DNA of 64,000 bases, taken from contig OU612070.1 of assembly GCA_914767715.1 (NCBI GenBank), positions 12,479,501 to 12,543,500 of the forward strand, in the 5' to 3' direction. Position numbers and translations under genes: made by a program. Shown here piece by piece: positions 43,121-53,122 of this stretch; the first letter of the stretch is position 1, and the number at the start of each line of letters is the position of its first letter. The notes beneath the pieces are model-generated. The model saw only the letters and a program-made list of their open reading frames with translations, had not been told where the DNA came from and made no database searches. The DNA is from Membranipora membranacea. Its lineage: Eukaryota; Bryozoa; Gymnolaemata; Cheilostomatida; Membraniporidae.

Positions 43121-44251
43121 ATGAAGGTTCCCAAAAAGAAAAAAAAATCCTCTAACACTCAACAAACAATATCAAAAACCGAAGAAGTGTTAAATAAATC
43201 TTATTTTACACCTAAGAGTGCTGGAAGTTTTGGTGGAAAACTAAAGCTCAAAAGACAAGTAAAGACAATATCATCTCCAAAAATTGATAAATGGTTAAGT
43301 AGTAAAGACACATACACTCTTCACCGACCAGTCCCAAGGAACTTTCAAAAGCGAAAATTTATTGTCAGTGGAATTGATAGTTGTTTTCAAGCTGATTTAA
43401 TCAATTTGGTACAGTTTACCAAAGATAATGAGGGCCATAGATATATTTTATTTTGCATAGATGTATTTTCTAAATTTGCCTGGGTGAGACCTCTCAAGAC
43501 AAAAACTGGCAAAGAGATGGTCACAGCGTTCCAGTCTATTTTTGATCAGGACAATAGAAAATGTCTTTATCTGCAAACTGATAAAGGAAAGGAATTTTTT
43601 AACAATGACTTTCAAGCTTTCTTGGATAATCAAAATATCAAGATCTACAGCATTGAAAATCAAGAAACAAAAGCAGCAATAGTTGAAAGATTACAAAAAA
43701 CAATCAAAAGTTCAATGTTTCGATATTTCACCTATACCGGAGAATATAGATGGATAGATATTCTTCAAGACTTGATTACCTCATACAATAATAGTTATCA
43801 CTCTGCTATTGACATGCGGCCATCAGATGTAAGCCATGAAAATCAAGAGGATGTATGGAATAGACTTTATCCTCTTGAAGCTGACACAGCAACGACTATG
43901 TTTAAGTTTGTGGTCGGTGACATGGTAAGAATCTCAAAGTACAGTACCGTATTTAAAAAAGGATACTTACCAATATGGAGCGATGAAATATTTGTTATTA
44001 GCGATCACTATCATACTGATCCTCCTGTATATTCGCTGCAAGACCAAGCAGGTGATGATCTCAAAGGAACGTGGTATGAGCAAGAACTTCAAAAAGTATC
44101 AAAAAGCAATGACATATACAAGATAGAAGCTATTGTAGGTAAACAAATCAAAAACGGGAAAACACAATATTTAGTCAAATGGAGTGGGTACCCAGACTCA
44201 TTCAATTCATATGTCAATGAAAAAGACATTTTAGATGGGTATAAAAACTAA
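43121..44251 (+). CDS. int: Polinton integrase with C-terminal chromodomain, intact ORF
   Basis: The 376-residue ORF is open. It inserts the element DNA into the host chromosome. The start is Lys-rich, followed by a linker (KWLSSKDTYTLHRPV). The retroviral-type catalytic core has D92 (FQADLI), D154 (LQTDKGKEF) and E189 (AAIVERLQKT): a DD35E triad with all three residues present. An SH3-like part follows (VVGDMVRISK), then a chromodomain near residues 332-376 (YKIEAIVGKQ...YLVKWSGYPDSFNSYVNEKDI), which in other elements targets histone-marked chromatin. No stop or missing key residue, in contrast to most neighbours. Its position in the middle of the element is different from Polintons with INT at one end. 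Confidence 0.93.
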   Translation: MKVPKKKKKSSNTQQTISKTEEVLNKSYFTPKSAGSFGGKLKLKRQVKTISSPKIDKWLSSKDTYTLHRPVPRNFQKRKFIVSGIDSCFQADLINLVQFTKDNEGHRYILFCIDVFSKFAWVRPLKTKTGKEMVTAFQSIFDQDNRKCLYLQTDKGKEFFNNDFQAFLDNQNIKIYSIENQETKAAIVERLQKTIKSSMFRYFTYTGEYRWIDILQDLITSYNNSYHSAIDMRPSDVSHENQEDVWNRLYPLEADTATTMFKFVVGDMVRISKYSTVFKKGYLPIWSDEIFVISDHYHTDPPVYSLQDQAGDDLKGTWYEQELQKVSKSNDIYKIEAIVGKQIKNGKTQYLVKWSGYPDSFNSYVNEKDILDGYKN

Positions 44252-44263
44252 GCTTCCTTAATA

Positions 44264-44966
44264 ATGGTTTCGTTTGTAAATATGAGGGTCGTACTACCAA
44301 GCAATGCCTCTAGGATCACTATCCAGAAAATTCACTGACATCGTACAGTGTTCAATTTACGGATGACATCATTTTTTCACCTGGTCAGTGGGAAGTTGGT
44401 TTAATTGAAATGCACTTTGAAAAAAGTTGGTTAACTTACAAAAAGGCAGAATAAAGCTTTCTGAAAATAGTCTGCCGCCAAAGAATTTTACTTTTGATTT
44501 TCAAGTAGGTTATTATGCTAATGCAAATGAACTCTGTAGGGCTATTAACCGAGACTTAAAAACAGCATATGACAATGAAACACCAAATGTAGAGTTTGAC
44601 GTTAGTAGTATAACGGGGAACGTTCTCATCACATTCAAAACCCATGGGCTGAAACTTGACATAGATAAGGCACTCGCAGATATGTTAGGATATGTTAGGA
44701 TATGTCGTGGTGGAAGAGATTTATTAAGGGAATACTCACTATATGATTTTAAGCGAGAAGCTTTGTTAACCATAAACGCTGATTTATTTCCAAACATGTT
44801 TCCGGTAAAAAGCATCTATGTGTATTCAGATATTGTGGAAAATACTCGTGTTGGTGACGTTGAAGCTCCTTTGCTCAGAATCATCCCTGTAAATAACAAA
44901 AAGCATAGGACAACTCAATACGTAGAATACGTAAAAAGAGAATCAGACATATATCAATCTATTTAA
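44264..44966 (+). pseudogene. Penton-like minor capsid protein, frameshifted
   Basis: The start MRVVLPSNAS and a following FSPGQWEVGL block match the N-terminus of the Polinton minor (single jelly-roll, penton-like) capsid protein, which sits at the virion vertices. They are in different frames: breaks occur near 44,325 and 44,430. From 44,430 one frame is open to 44,966 (FTFDFQVGYYANANELCRAI ... LFPNMFPVKSIYVYSDIVE). A tandem GGATATGTTA pair at 44,687-44,703 may be a small duplication. The C-terminal end also breaks, as strand-like sequence continues past the stop in another frame. Confidence 0.65.
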
Positions 44967-45060
44967 GAAGTCATACCGGAGAAATCATCCCATTTACAAC
45001 TGGTAGAACAATCGTTACACTTGATTTTCGCCGTGTAAAACTGATGACATTAGTTTAAAA

Positions 45061-45537
45061 ATGAGGGTGATACCCTATAACGAAGACAACGCCAATAAAC
45101 TTTATAAAACATTTTATAACCAAAAAGGAAATGGATCAACAATACCTGTATTTAGAGGGCGCGCGTATCAAAAGGGATACGGTATAGGTAGTCTCATTGG
45201 TGGTCTATTTAAATCTTTTTTACCTATACTAAAAAATGTAGCACTGCCAGCTTTAAAAAGTGGTGCAAAAACCCTGGGTAAAACTGCTCTCAAAACAGGA
45301 TTCAATATATTAAATGAGGGATTGGAAGGAAAAAATGTAAAGCAATCCGCTGTGAGAAATTTATCTCGGGCTGGCTCCGACTTACTGAGCTCTGCTTTAA
45401 ACAAACCAACCAATCAGAGAAAAAGAAAAAAGTCACCGTCCAAAGCAGTAAGAAATAAAAGAACGAGGAAGAGCTCATCAACCAACAGACGTAAAAAATC
45501 ATCTAAAGGTGAAAGATCGAAAGATATTTTCACTTAA
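45061..45537 (+). CDS. Basic pVI/pX-like virion protein
   Basis: The 158-residue ORF is open. The N-terminal half contains a QKGYGIGSLIGGLFKSFLPI segment, an amphipathic Gly-rich helix region like adenovirus pVI/pX-type proteins found next to the major capsid gene in Polintons. The C-terminal third is Lys/Arg/Ser-rich (KRKKSPSKAVRNKRTRK), fit for DNA binding. A GxG site near residue 40 could be cleaved by the protease. Its stop touches the start of the major capsid ORF (next ATG 2 bp later). The assignment rests on composition and position. Confidence 0.6.
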   Translation: MRVIPYNEDNANKLYKTFYNQKGNGSTIPVFRGRAYQKGYGIGSLIGGLFKSFLPILKNVALPALKSGAKTLGKTALKTGFNILNEGLEGKNVKQSAVRNLSRAGSDLLSSALNKPTNQRKRKKSPSKAVRNKRTRKSSSTNRRKKSSKGERSKDIFT

Positions 45538-45538
45538 G

Positions 45539-46855
45539 ATGTCGGATTCATTCATATTTGAGCATAGCTGCTTAGCATCAAAACCTGAACTTCAACTTTT
45601 CGATGACCTTCCAACACAAGCTGCTATCGAAAACAGTTATACCACAGAATATCTACCTCGTGGTAATCTTACTGACGGAGGCCCTGTAAAGTTTGAAGTC
45701 AGCGGAAATGGAAGTGATTATATTGATCTTTTAAATAATTACCTTTTATTGGAACTTAAAATCACAAAGGCTGATGGGGCCGATTTAGCTGAGGAAGATG
45801 TTGTAGGCCCAATTAATCTTATAGGCCAAACCCTTTTCAAACAAATTGATGTCGGTTTAAATGATACATTAATTAGTGACTCATCTAACCTTTATCATTA
45901 TCGATCAATTTTGGAGACACTCTTAAGTTATACATCAGAAGAAGGAAAGAAACAGCTTTCAATAGCTATGTTCTCCAAAGACACACCTAATCAAATGGGA
46001 AATATTGCAACTGGTAACATCGGGTTGGTACAAAGAAGAGGACATTTTACCAAGAGTAAAACTGTTCAAGTAATCGGTAGACCACATAGTGACATTTTTT
46101 ACCAACATCAGTATATTGTCAATGGGGTCACACTCAAACTCAAACTCGTCAGAAACACAGATTCATTTCTGCTCATGGCAGCGGATGATGCTACATTCAA
46201 GATAAAAATAGTTAACGCTTCTTTCTTTGTGAGAAAAGTTTCTATAAACAAAGGAATCAGAGAAAAACATATCGAAAAAATGGATACACAGCTTCAACCC
46301 GCATTGTATCCAATTCGCCGTGTTATGATGAAGTCACTCACAGTACCATTAGGATCTCTATCCATTACTGAAGAAAATCTGTTCTCGGGACAGCTTCCTA
46401 AACGGATCGTCATTGGTCTCGTTGATTCCGACTCGTTTGAAGGAAAATACAACATGAACCCCTTCAATTTTAAGCATTTTGGAGTAAAATACTGCTCACT
46501 GTACGTAAACGGAAAGATGGTTCCTCAAAAACCATTAATATCTGACTTTGCCAATGATCTTACCTTAAGAAACTATTTTACACTTTTGGAATCGACTGGA
46601 AAAGCTTTCCAAGATAGCGGAATAGATGTTTCCAGGAGTGAATACAACAAGGGATACGCGCTACTAGCATTTGACCTTTCACCTGACCTAGAAGATACAG
46701 GTTGCTACCACCTTATAAAGAAGGGAAACATTCGCCTCGAGCTCAAATTTTCCACAGGACTCGTAGCGCAGGTTAACGTTATCGTTTACTCTGAGTTTGA
46801 TTCAAAGGTCAGCATTGACAAAAATCGAGCTGTATTAATGGACTATTTTGTCTGA
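45539..46855 (+). CDS. Major capsid protein (double-jelly-roll, hexon-like), intact ORF
   Basis: The ORF runs 438 codons from MSDSFIFEHSCLASKPELQL. The pattern FDDLPTQAAIENSYTTEYLP, then DGGPVKFEVSGNGSDYIDLL, is shared by animal Polinton capsid proteins that are often annotated as F54H12.2-like. The family builds the icosahedral shell as trimers of double jelly rolls. I see beta-strand-rich sequence throughout, no stop and no obvious gap. The ATG at 45,539 is preferred over the upstream in-frame ATG at 45,509, which would overlap the previous gene. It is one of the two clearly open structural or enzymatic genes of this copy. Confidence 0.85.
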   Translation: MSDSFIFEHSCLASKPELQLFDDLPTQAAIENSYTTEYLPRGNLTDGGPVKFEVSGNGSDYIDLLNNYLLLELKITKADGADLAEEDVVGPINLIGQTLFKQIDVGLNDTLISDSSNLYHYRSILETLLSYTSEEGKKQLSIAMFSKDTPNQMGNIATGNIGLVQRRGHFTKSKTVQVIGRPHSDIFYQHQYIVNGVTLKLKLVRNTDSFLLMAADDATFKIKIVNASFFVRKVSINKGIREKHIEKMDTQLQPALYPIRRVMMKSLTVPLGSLSITEENLFSGQLPKRIVIGLVDSDSFEGKYNMNPFNFKHFGVKYCSLYVNGKMVPQKPLISDFANDLTLRNYFTLLESTGKAFQDSGIDVSRSEYNKGYALLAFDLSPDLEDTGCYHLIKKGNIRLELKFSTGLVAQVNVIVYSEFDSKVSIDKNRAVLMDYFV

Positions 46856-46863
46856 GGTCAACA

Positions 46864-47330
46864 ATGGACGCTCAACAGATCTATTCAGTACTAAAAAGTG
46901 ATGACTTCGTAAGTCAACAAAACTTTTTGGGAGTATTTCCCTCAGACTTGATTCCGATATCAGCTCTGCACTACCCTTGTTGTTTGGTGGTTAATACCAA
47001 ACCCGTATCACATAGCGGTGAACATTGGATAGTGATAGTCTAATCATCAAAAAATACTGGATATTACTTCGACTCCTATGGAATGTCTCCAGCCAACTTT
47101 ACAGAAGCTGCAGTGGTTTTAGAGCCAACTATCAACTGGGACTACATATAGCAAGAGGGTTGTCTCCAAAACAGATCGTAGACTTTTTGAATGATAATGG
47201 TGATACTGCAGCGAATGACGCTTTTATTTTCACATTTTTCAAACAAAGATATGATGGATTTGAAGACACAAAACTCATTGATTTCCCATTCACAAAAAAA
47301 CAAATAGCTAGTATAGCAACAGTCTAATGT
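46864..47330 (+). pseudogene. Adenain-like cysteine protease, broken and lacking its Cys block
   Basis: The family cleaves virion precursor proteins. The ATG at 46,864 opens a frame with the catalytic His block GEHWIVIV, followed at once by a TAA (47,041). In the same frame the next acidic block, YYFDSYG, is still readable. After NWDY the frame is lost; the rest (ARGLSPKQIVDFLNDNGD) is open in another frame. The segment that normally bears the catalytic Cys (VCGxY type), expected between them, is absent, so an internal deletion is likely. The product would be inactive. Confidence 0.75.
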
Positions 47331-47334
47331 TATT

Positions 47335-47640
47335 ACCTATTTTTCTTATTTTATTTTATTTTTGTATATTTTCAATTTTTAATTTTTAATAGATTTCGTA
47401 TTCATCAACAATAAAAATCATACACTAACAAAATCAAAATTACCATCCTCAATTTCTCAATCGATATCAGTTACAGCTAATAATTCAAAGCTACAACAAT
47501 CAAAGCTAATGCTAACGGGTGTGCACTGGCTAAATGCTAACAAGGAAAGACAACTGAAATGCTTATGCTAATATTTGAAAACAGGCTCACTATACTACTA
47601 ATGGGTTATCCTAAGCCATTTCATTATAAAGCGATTTGAT
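47335..47640. other. AT-rich DNA at the right end of the Polinton
   Basis: An AATAAAA near 47,409 could serve as polyadenylation signal. No inverted match to the left side was found by eye. Confidence 0.4.
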
Positions 47641-47644
47641 TTCA

Positions 47645-48345
47645 TTATGATCCAGAGTCCAGAGTCTTGATGTGTACAGCTCGGCTTGCTAGACACGCTA
47701 TGACCAGGCCATATCGTTTCATATGCTTGCGACCCTCTTTACCTGGAAAGGGGCGAAAGACATCACAGCCTACATGAGAAAAAGGGGGAGCAACTTCCGC
47801 ACATTCAGGAGGGAGGTCTGCCATTTTCTGAATCTCTGAGATTGTTTTGGTATGATGACAAGGGGCTATATTCATTAACAGCGCTGCCTGTTTGCAGAGT
47901 AAGAATCTCTTCTTGATAATGCATGTCCGGAACTAATTTGAAGATCTGCCATTGTCCCTTTCTTTAGCTTATGCGATTAGCTACAAAGGTCTGAAATCTT
48001 TTTGAGTCATTATTGATGTACCCCAGCACTATTTTGGAGTCTGACCAGAAAAGCTAGCACATTTCAAGCCTCATTTAGATTTCAGCGATATGGAATCTTT
48101 AGCTGCTAGCAAAGCAGCTTGTAACTGTAGCCTGTGTATAGTGATACACTTTTTTATTCGAGCGACCCGAGTTTTACCCAGCATCAGAGCACAGACAATA
48201 TTGTCGTAAATGTTAAATGAGCGAACATAGGAACATGCACCATAGCCTATTTCACTAGCATCAGCAAATGTGTGAATTTCTTGCCAACTTGGTATGAATG
48301 GAGATATAAAACGAGGGATACACAGTTTTGATATCTTTGACATCT
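47645..48345 (-). pseudogene. BEL/Pao-type retrotransposon pol remnant
   Basis: In minus-strand order, RNase H-like sequence comes first (ADASEIGYGACSYVRSF ... VCALMLGKTRVARIKK ... HRLQLQAALLAAK, 48,343-48,071). The integrase start follows (KMADLPPECAEVAPPFSHVG CDVF, then KRYGLVIACLASRAVHIKTL, 47,875-47,645). These are typical of BEL/Pao Pol. The sequence between them is degraded and several stops are present. No LTR is seen. Confidence 0.8.
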
Positions 48346-48352
48346 CTACGTT

Positions 48353-48831
48353 CTACGATTCCCACTGCTCACTGGTGCTTTGGTTTAATTCTTCATCCGA
48401 ACTACATTTGTCAGTATTGACCTTCTGGTACAGGTCTTTTCTGTCTAGCTTGGAAGAAGGTGGTTTTTTGCTGTTCATTGAGCACTTCATTGAGGTATAT
48501 ATTTGTGTCAGTCTGCATACCAAGGATTTTGGTTGTGATGTTTTCCATGCACATCTTAACTCGAGGCAGATTTTCTCATGGGGTCTCGGGAATACCTGCA
48601 ATCAGGAGATGTTGAAAATTTGTGTCTGGTCGGGGTTTTGCAGCCGGAGTCTCTTCTGATCCAATTCTTCAAATTGAGAATTAATGTCTGCAATCTTTGC
48701 TCACAACTGTCCTTGACTTTGGCATATGCATATTCTAGAGACTCTAATTGTGTATCATTAATCCTGATCTCAATTTTGAGATTTTCTTTACGATAACGGT
48801 ATCTTGTTTTTCTTCCATTTTTTTTGTACAA
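48353..48831 (-). pseudogene. Possible BEL/Pao-related or unassigned coding relic
   Basis: Two overlapping minus-strand frames are open: 48,831-48,556, with a coiled-coil-like stretch (TQLESLEYAYAKVKDSCEQR), and 48,601-48,353. They sit just upstream of the BEL/Pao pol remnant. A gag origin is possible but not shown. Confidence 0.25.
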
Positions 48832-48839
48832 CCCATCAG

Positions 48840-49892
48840 ATTGCTATCCTGCTGATTTGTTAAGGATTACGCTTTCCTCTGCTACGCCCTGTGTAATAAA
48901 AGCGAGCTTGGGCCTACGCCCTGGCCTGCAATACTAAGCATTACAGAATAATCAAGTTTGAATAATGATTAGCTTTGCTACCAGTACAACTCTTCCCCTT
49001 GAGTGCTGAGCTGTTGAGCTTGAACTGACTTTCTACAAAAATCTGAATACCTCATCTTGATGTCAAACTCCCTAGTTGTTTCTGCATGACTGCTAATTGG
49101 GCCACTTTCAAAGAGCCGATGAGAAGTGCTATCCAGAATCAAAGAAAAGTGACTTCATTTCGCTTCCCCTCATTCACTTAAAGGACTCCAAAGTTTCAGA
49201 CTGCGTTTTGACTACATCATAATCTCATTTCTCTCCCCCTAAAATATGTATTTCGAGCACAGATATAGCTAGTTATACAACATTGGATGTTTCTCATGCA
49301 TACTTGACTGTTCATGTGGGTCAATAACCTAGGGATGTGGCATTAAATGCATAAGATAAATGATAAGGCCGGCTTTTAGTGCAGTGCGCATGCTCATCCT
49401 GACTTGTAACGGCAATTGCTAATATTTGTAACTAATAAACCTTGCATGATATTTTACTCTTGTACTGGTCGGGATTGCAATCCGGATATGAACTACTGCA
49501 CATGGCTAAGGCTAAGTTCTATTTAAATTGAGCAGAGCTAAATATCTGTTGTTACAAGTCTGAGGCTGAAATACTAGCACTTGGTCACGGGAGGATAGGA
49601 AATAACCCATGGTCTTAGGAATAATATTCTGAATATAAATGTCATATTTGAGGCTAGGACATATTTCCAAACCTATTTATTAAGGGCAGTTTGAAGGTAT
49701 TTGAGCATGACAGTCTTTATTGGCCTTGTTTGTGATCCCAGCATCACTGATGCCATATGAAGAAGTGAAAGGATTGATCTTAGCCTTAGATTTCATTAAG
49801 CCTCGCACTGACCGCGGCTAAGACTATCAGTGGTAATCTGAAATACTGTGTATTCATAAAAATAGTCGATGGTTGGTTTTGAATAGCTAGCC
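48840..49892. other. No supported gene
   Basis: Nothing recognisable beyond short AT-rich ORFs. Confidence 0.4.
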
Positions 49893-50098
49893 TAGGTTTC
49901 CCCACCACCTGAGTTTCTCCGCATGAGAATTTTCACTTAACCCCGGTTTTCCCCAGTCTGGTTTTCTCCAAAGCCTGGTTTTCCCAACATAAGGTTTTCC
50001 ACACAACCTTGGAATGCCAAACAGCAGGGTTTTCTTCATAACCGGTTTTCCAACAGCCTGGTTTTCCCGAGAGCAGGGTTTTCTCGATGTGGGGTCTC
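49893..50098. repeat. GGTTTTCCCCACAGC minisatellite, array 3
   Basis: About ten degenerate units with the GGTTTTCC core and a CAGCCTG or GCAGGG spacer. Same family as arrays 1 and 2, but without their flanking repeat. Confidence 0.8.
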
Positions 50099-50099
50099 C

Positions 50100-51974
50100 C
50101 TTCAGGGGATACTTATATTCTTGTAAAAATCTTTTGAACTGACTATTCTGTTGTTTTTCAAAAATTTCTCTTTATCATGTTAAAGTTTGAAAGATCACTG
50201 CGTTTCATACCAAAGAATTGTTGGACATTTCTGTACAATTCTAGAATCTTTCGAAACTGACCCATATATCATTACCCAACCAGCAACCATTATTGTGTAA
50301 TTAACCCTGCCTGCTAAATAAATGACATTCATTATTGCTATTGTATAGTTATAGTATAAGCCTTTACAGTTCTAGTCAATATTATATAATTGGATTGACA
50401 TTGTATTCAATGAGTTTGTGTTTAGATGACCAGGCAAGATCTCCTGTAATGAATAGATTTTGCTGTGCAAGGTAGCATAAAAGTCTATATTGTGGGAGGC
50501 CCAGGTTCAAATCCCCCCGGGGCAAATCTTTTCTTTTCGGCATGATGAAATCGAAAGCATTCCATTCGAATTGTCCGCTCACAATTTTTGTAAGCACAGA
50601 AAACTCTTCTGTGTCGAAATCAAGTACTACGAAGTCGACCGGTGTTCTTTAGTCAATGTAGCATCAACAAAAGCTCACAATTGCTATATGATTATCAATA
50701 TACAACATACATACATAGTTACCCCTCCCTTCTTCTAATTGCAGGGATTTTTTATTTGTATTTGGCCTTGGTCAGCTATCTGTAATGCCTGAAGGTTTGG
50801 ATGAGAGATGAACCACAGGCAGACTACCTGCATTAAACCTTTCAACCAGCATGAATTTGTATAAATAAGTCTAGCTCTATTAAAAATGGATCACCGGATC
50901 TGGTTTATTGATGCATAGATCATACATCCCTGCCTTCCTCGGACTCAAGTGTTTTCCACGTTTCATGTGGATACAGGTTGTAAAACCGACCCTGTATTCC
51001 CCTTTGCTAAACCTATGATTTGGATAACACTTAGGTTTGTCGTCTGCTTTATTTTAAATTTTAGGCTGTCTCAATCGTCTCTACCTACAAGAATTCTGAT
51101 ATCTTTTGAACAATGTTTTGCCAAGACTCCCAGTATATTACTGGCTCTCCAACCTCAGGTGCTAGCTCTGTTGGATATTATTTACCATTCAAATGTGATG
51201 TTTGGTTGCATAAGTCTATCCACCAATTACCTGCAAAATGAATGTCTATCCAAGCACTAAACTGTGGGCGGACATTATTATATAATAATAATAACTCTAT
51301 TAGCCTGGACTACCATTCACAAAAACACTAATCTACAACAAACGTCTGGTTGCGTCTATCCCCCATGGTGATTAATTGTAACGCAAGAAATGAAAGTCTA
51401 TTGGCTAAAGCAAGGTGTCAATCGGAGCAATCCAGATAATAAATTGGTAATATACTGTAAGTAAGTTTCAATAAAGACAGCCAAATTCATGATCTGATCA
51501 CTCACTCAATGAGTGAGTGATGCCTGCTATGCAGTCTCGCCTAGCGATAGCTAACGCATTGATGGAACTATTATAAATTCTGAGTGAGCGAATTGTGCAT
51601 GCGATTTTGGGAGTGATAATTTTGTGCTATGTCATAGTGATAATTTGTTATAGTGGAGCATCGCTCACTGTAATTGTTGAGAAGACCCCCTGGCTATAAA
51701 ATACAGTTACTTGTAAAATAGTCTGCAGCCGAACAGTTGGATGGGGTAAATATATCATTTACTCTGCTTGACCATGCGTTTCCTACATGCTAATATAAGC
51801 TGTCATGAGAAATTATACAGTTCCTGTATATCCTGAGGCCTTAAAAACGGGAATATCATATATCAACAGTCTTTGACTCATTATATTGGTAGATTGGTAG
51901 ATTAGCGGTTAGATAAGGGAATGAGTAAAAGCCCATCAATCATTCCCTTTATGAGATTATCTGAAGTATCCCAA
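50100..51974. other. Gene-poor stretch with a near-palindrome
   Basis: ATCACTCACTCAATGAGTGAGTGAT (51,496-51,520) is a near-perfect palindrome; AGTGAGCGATGCT in reverse complement recurs near 51,660-51,672, so a small TIR element of about 170 bp is possible. No gene is seen. Confidence 0.35.
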
Positions 51975-52046
51975 GCCGCTATAGCTCAGTGGCAGAGCGC
52001 CTGTCTAGTAAACAGGAGGTCATGAGTTCAAATCTCATTGGTGGCT
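51975..52046 (+). tRNA. tRNA-Thr (anticodon AGT)
   Basis: The full cloverleaf folds. The acceptor stem GCCGCTA pairs with TGGTGGC (two G-T pairs), with discriminator T. The D arm is GCTC/GAGC. The anticodon stem CCTGT/ACAGG is perfect, with loop CTAGTAA and anticodon AGT at positions 34-36. The T arm ATGAG/CTCAT is perfect, with loop TTCAAAT. The A box (TAGCTCAGTGGCAGAGC) and B box (GTTCAAATC) act as internal Pol III promoter. No intron. It decodes ACU (and ACC after A34 to inosine editing). CCA is not encoded, as usual in eukaryotes. Confidence 0.93.
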
Positions 52047-53007
52047 AACCTTTTACCTCACATTTTGTCATTGCTGACGGTAATAAAAAAACAAGTTGTA
52101 CTTTAATAAATAAATGTAATAAATAAATAAAACAAGTGGTGCAAGTGTAAGCCATTGAACTTGATCATGCAGTTTATTAATGGTAGCGCTTCATGAAACT
52201 AAGGCAGACAAAAGTCTTTTATCTACTGCAATTCTATGTTTGCTAATATATTAGAATTATTGGCATAGTAGGCCTTGCTCCGTGAACATTTCCCCATTCT
52301 AAGGTTTATCATGGCATGGTACGGTTAGAATTAAACGTCTAAAGTCAAATTAAAAGTGAAATGTGTCAAGAGCAATACCTTGACAGGATGCATCCTTGTT
52401 TGCTTTCTTCATTTAACACATAATGAAAGCATTTTTTTCGAGAAAAATGATTATTTGATTGTGGGTGTGGTCGACGGTGTCGGTGCGACCACTATTTATG
52501 AGTGTGGGCGAATTTAATGTTATTGTTTGATATAATTTTCATTTATTCTTAGTTTGACTAATGTTAGGATTTGCTGCTGCAGAGTAAGATTGAGCCAACG
52601 AGCTTGCATAATTTCTCATGAATAAATGGAATAGTGCAAAATATGTTCATTATCCAAAAAAGGTAATAATGATATCCACGCTCACCTCAGTGCAACATTC
52701 TGATTCTGTGGAGTAATAGTATAACAGTTTATTGTCTGAGATTAATAAATCACCTTAAATTGTTTAGTGGACAACTCGAGGACCGTACCCGCAGTGCCAG
52801 TCTGCATTTCTCACAGAGCACTAGACCCCCTGCTGTGAATAGCCAACTTATTATGCACTCGTTACCGCTGGGCGACCATGCAATTGCAGACCAGCACAAT
52901 TACCTTATCATAAAAAGGAGCAAGAAAAGCATTCATGAAATGAGGAATGAGTAAGTCATATACCTTTCAAGACTACCCAGTAAGGTCAGTACAATGATCA
53001 CAAGTAT
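52047..53007. other. No supported gene
   Basis: AT-rich, with a local AATAAATAAA-type run near 52,105-52,130. No coding seen. Confidence 0.4.
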
Positions 53008-53008
<1 letters not shown>

Positions 53009-53090
<82 letters not shown>

Positions 53091-53122
53091 CTATGTATAT
53101 GTATATGTATATGTATGTATAT
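53009..53122. repeat. (ATGTAT)n hexanucleotide microsatellite
   Basis: About 18-19 units of TATATG, with one C substitution near 53,091. The last unit shortens to ATGTATGTATAT. Confidence 0.97.

Larger units (their letters stand above)
34085..47335 (+). mobile_element. Polinton/Maverick (adintovirus-like) element, degraded
   Basis: The gene set is diagnostic: family-B DNA polymerase with cysteine-rich N-terminus, A32/FtsK-like packaging ATPase, chromodomain integrase, penton-like and hexon-like capsid proteins, a basic pVI/pX-like protein, and an adenain-like protease. A dUTPase is an accessory gene. All read on the plus strand. Order: (unknown gene), dUTPase, POLB, ATPase, two small proteins, INT, minor capsid, pVI-like, major capsid, protease. 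I found no terminal inverted repeats near 33.9-35.8 kb or 47.3-47.6 kb, so the ends are estimates; the right limit lies before the BEL/Pao remnant at 47.64 kb. Confidence 0.88.

Noticed and set aside
43448-43663. Minus-strand ORF inside the integrase gene
   Set aside because: Shadow of the intact integrase frame; no domain.
45168-45502. Minus-strand ORFs under the pVI/pX-like gene
   Set aside because: Antisense shadows of a Lys-rich coding frame.
50490-50520. B-box-like GGTTCAAATCC in a GC-rich hairpin (possible second tRNA)
   Set aside because: No D arm, anticodon arm or acceptor stem can be formed upstream; probably a chance match or very old tRNA relic.
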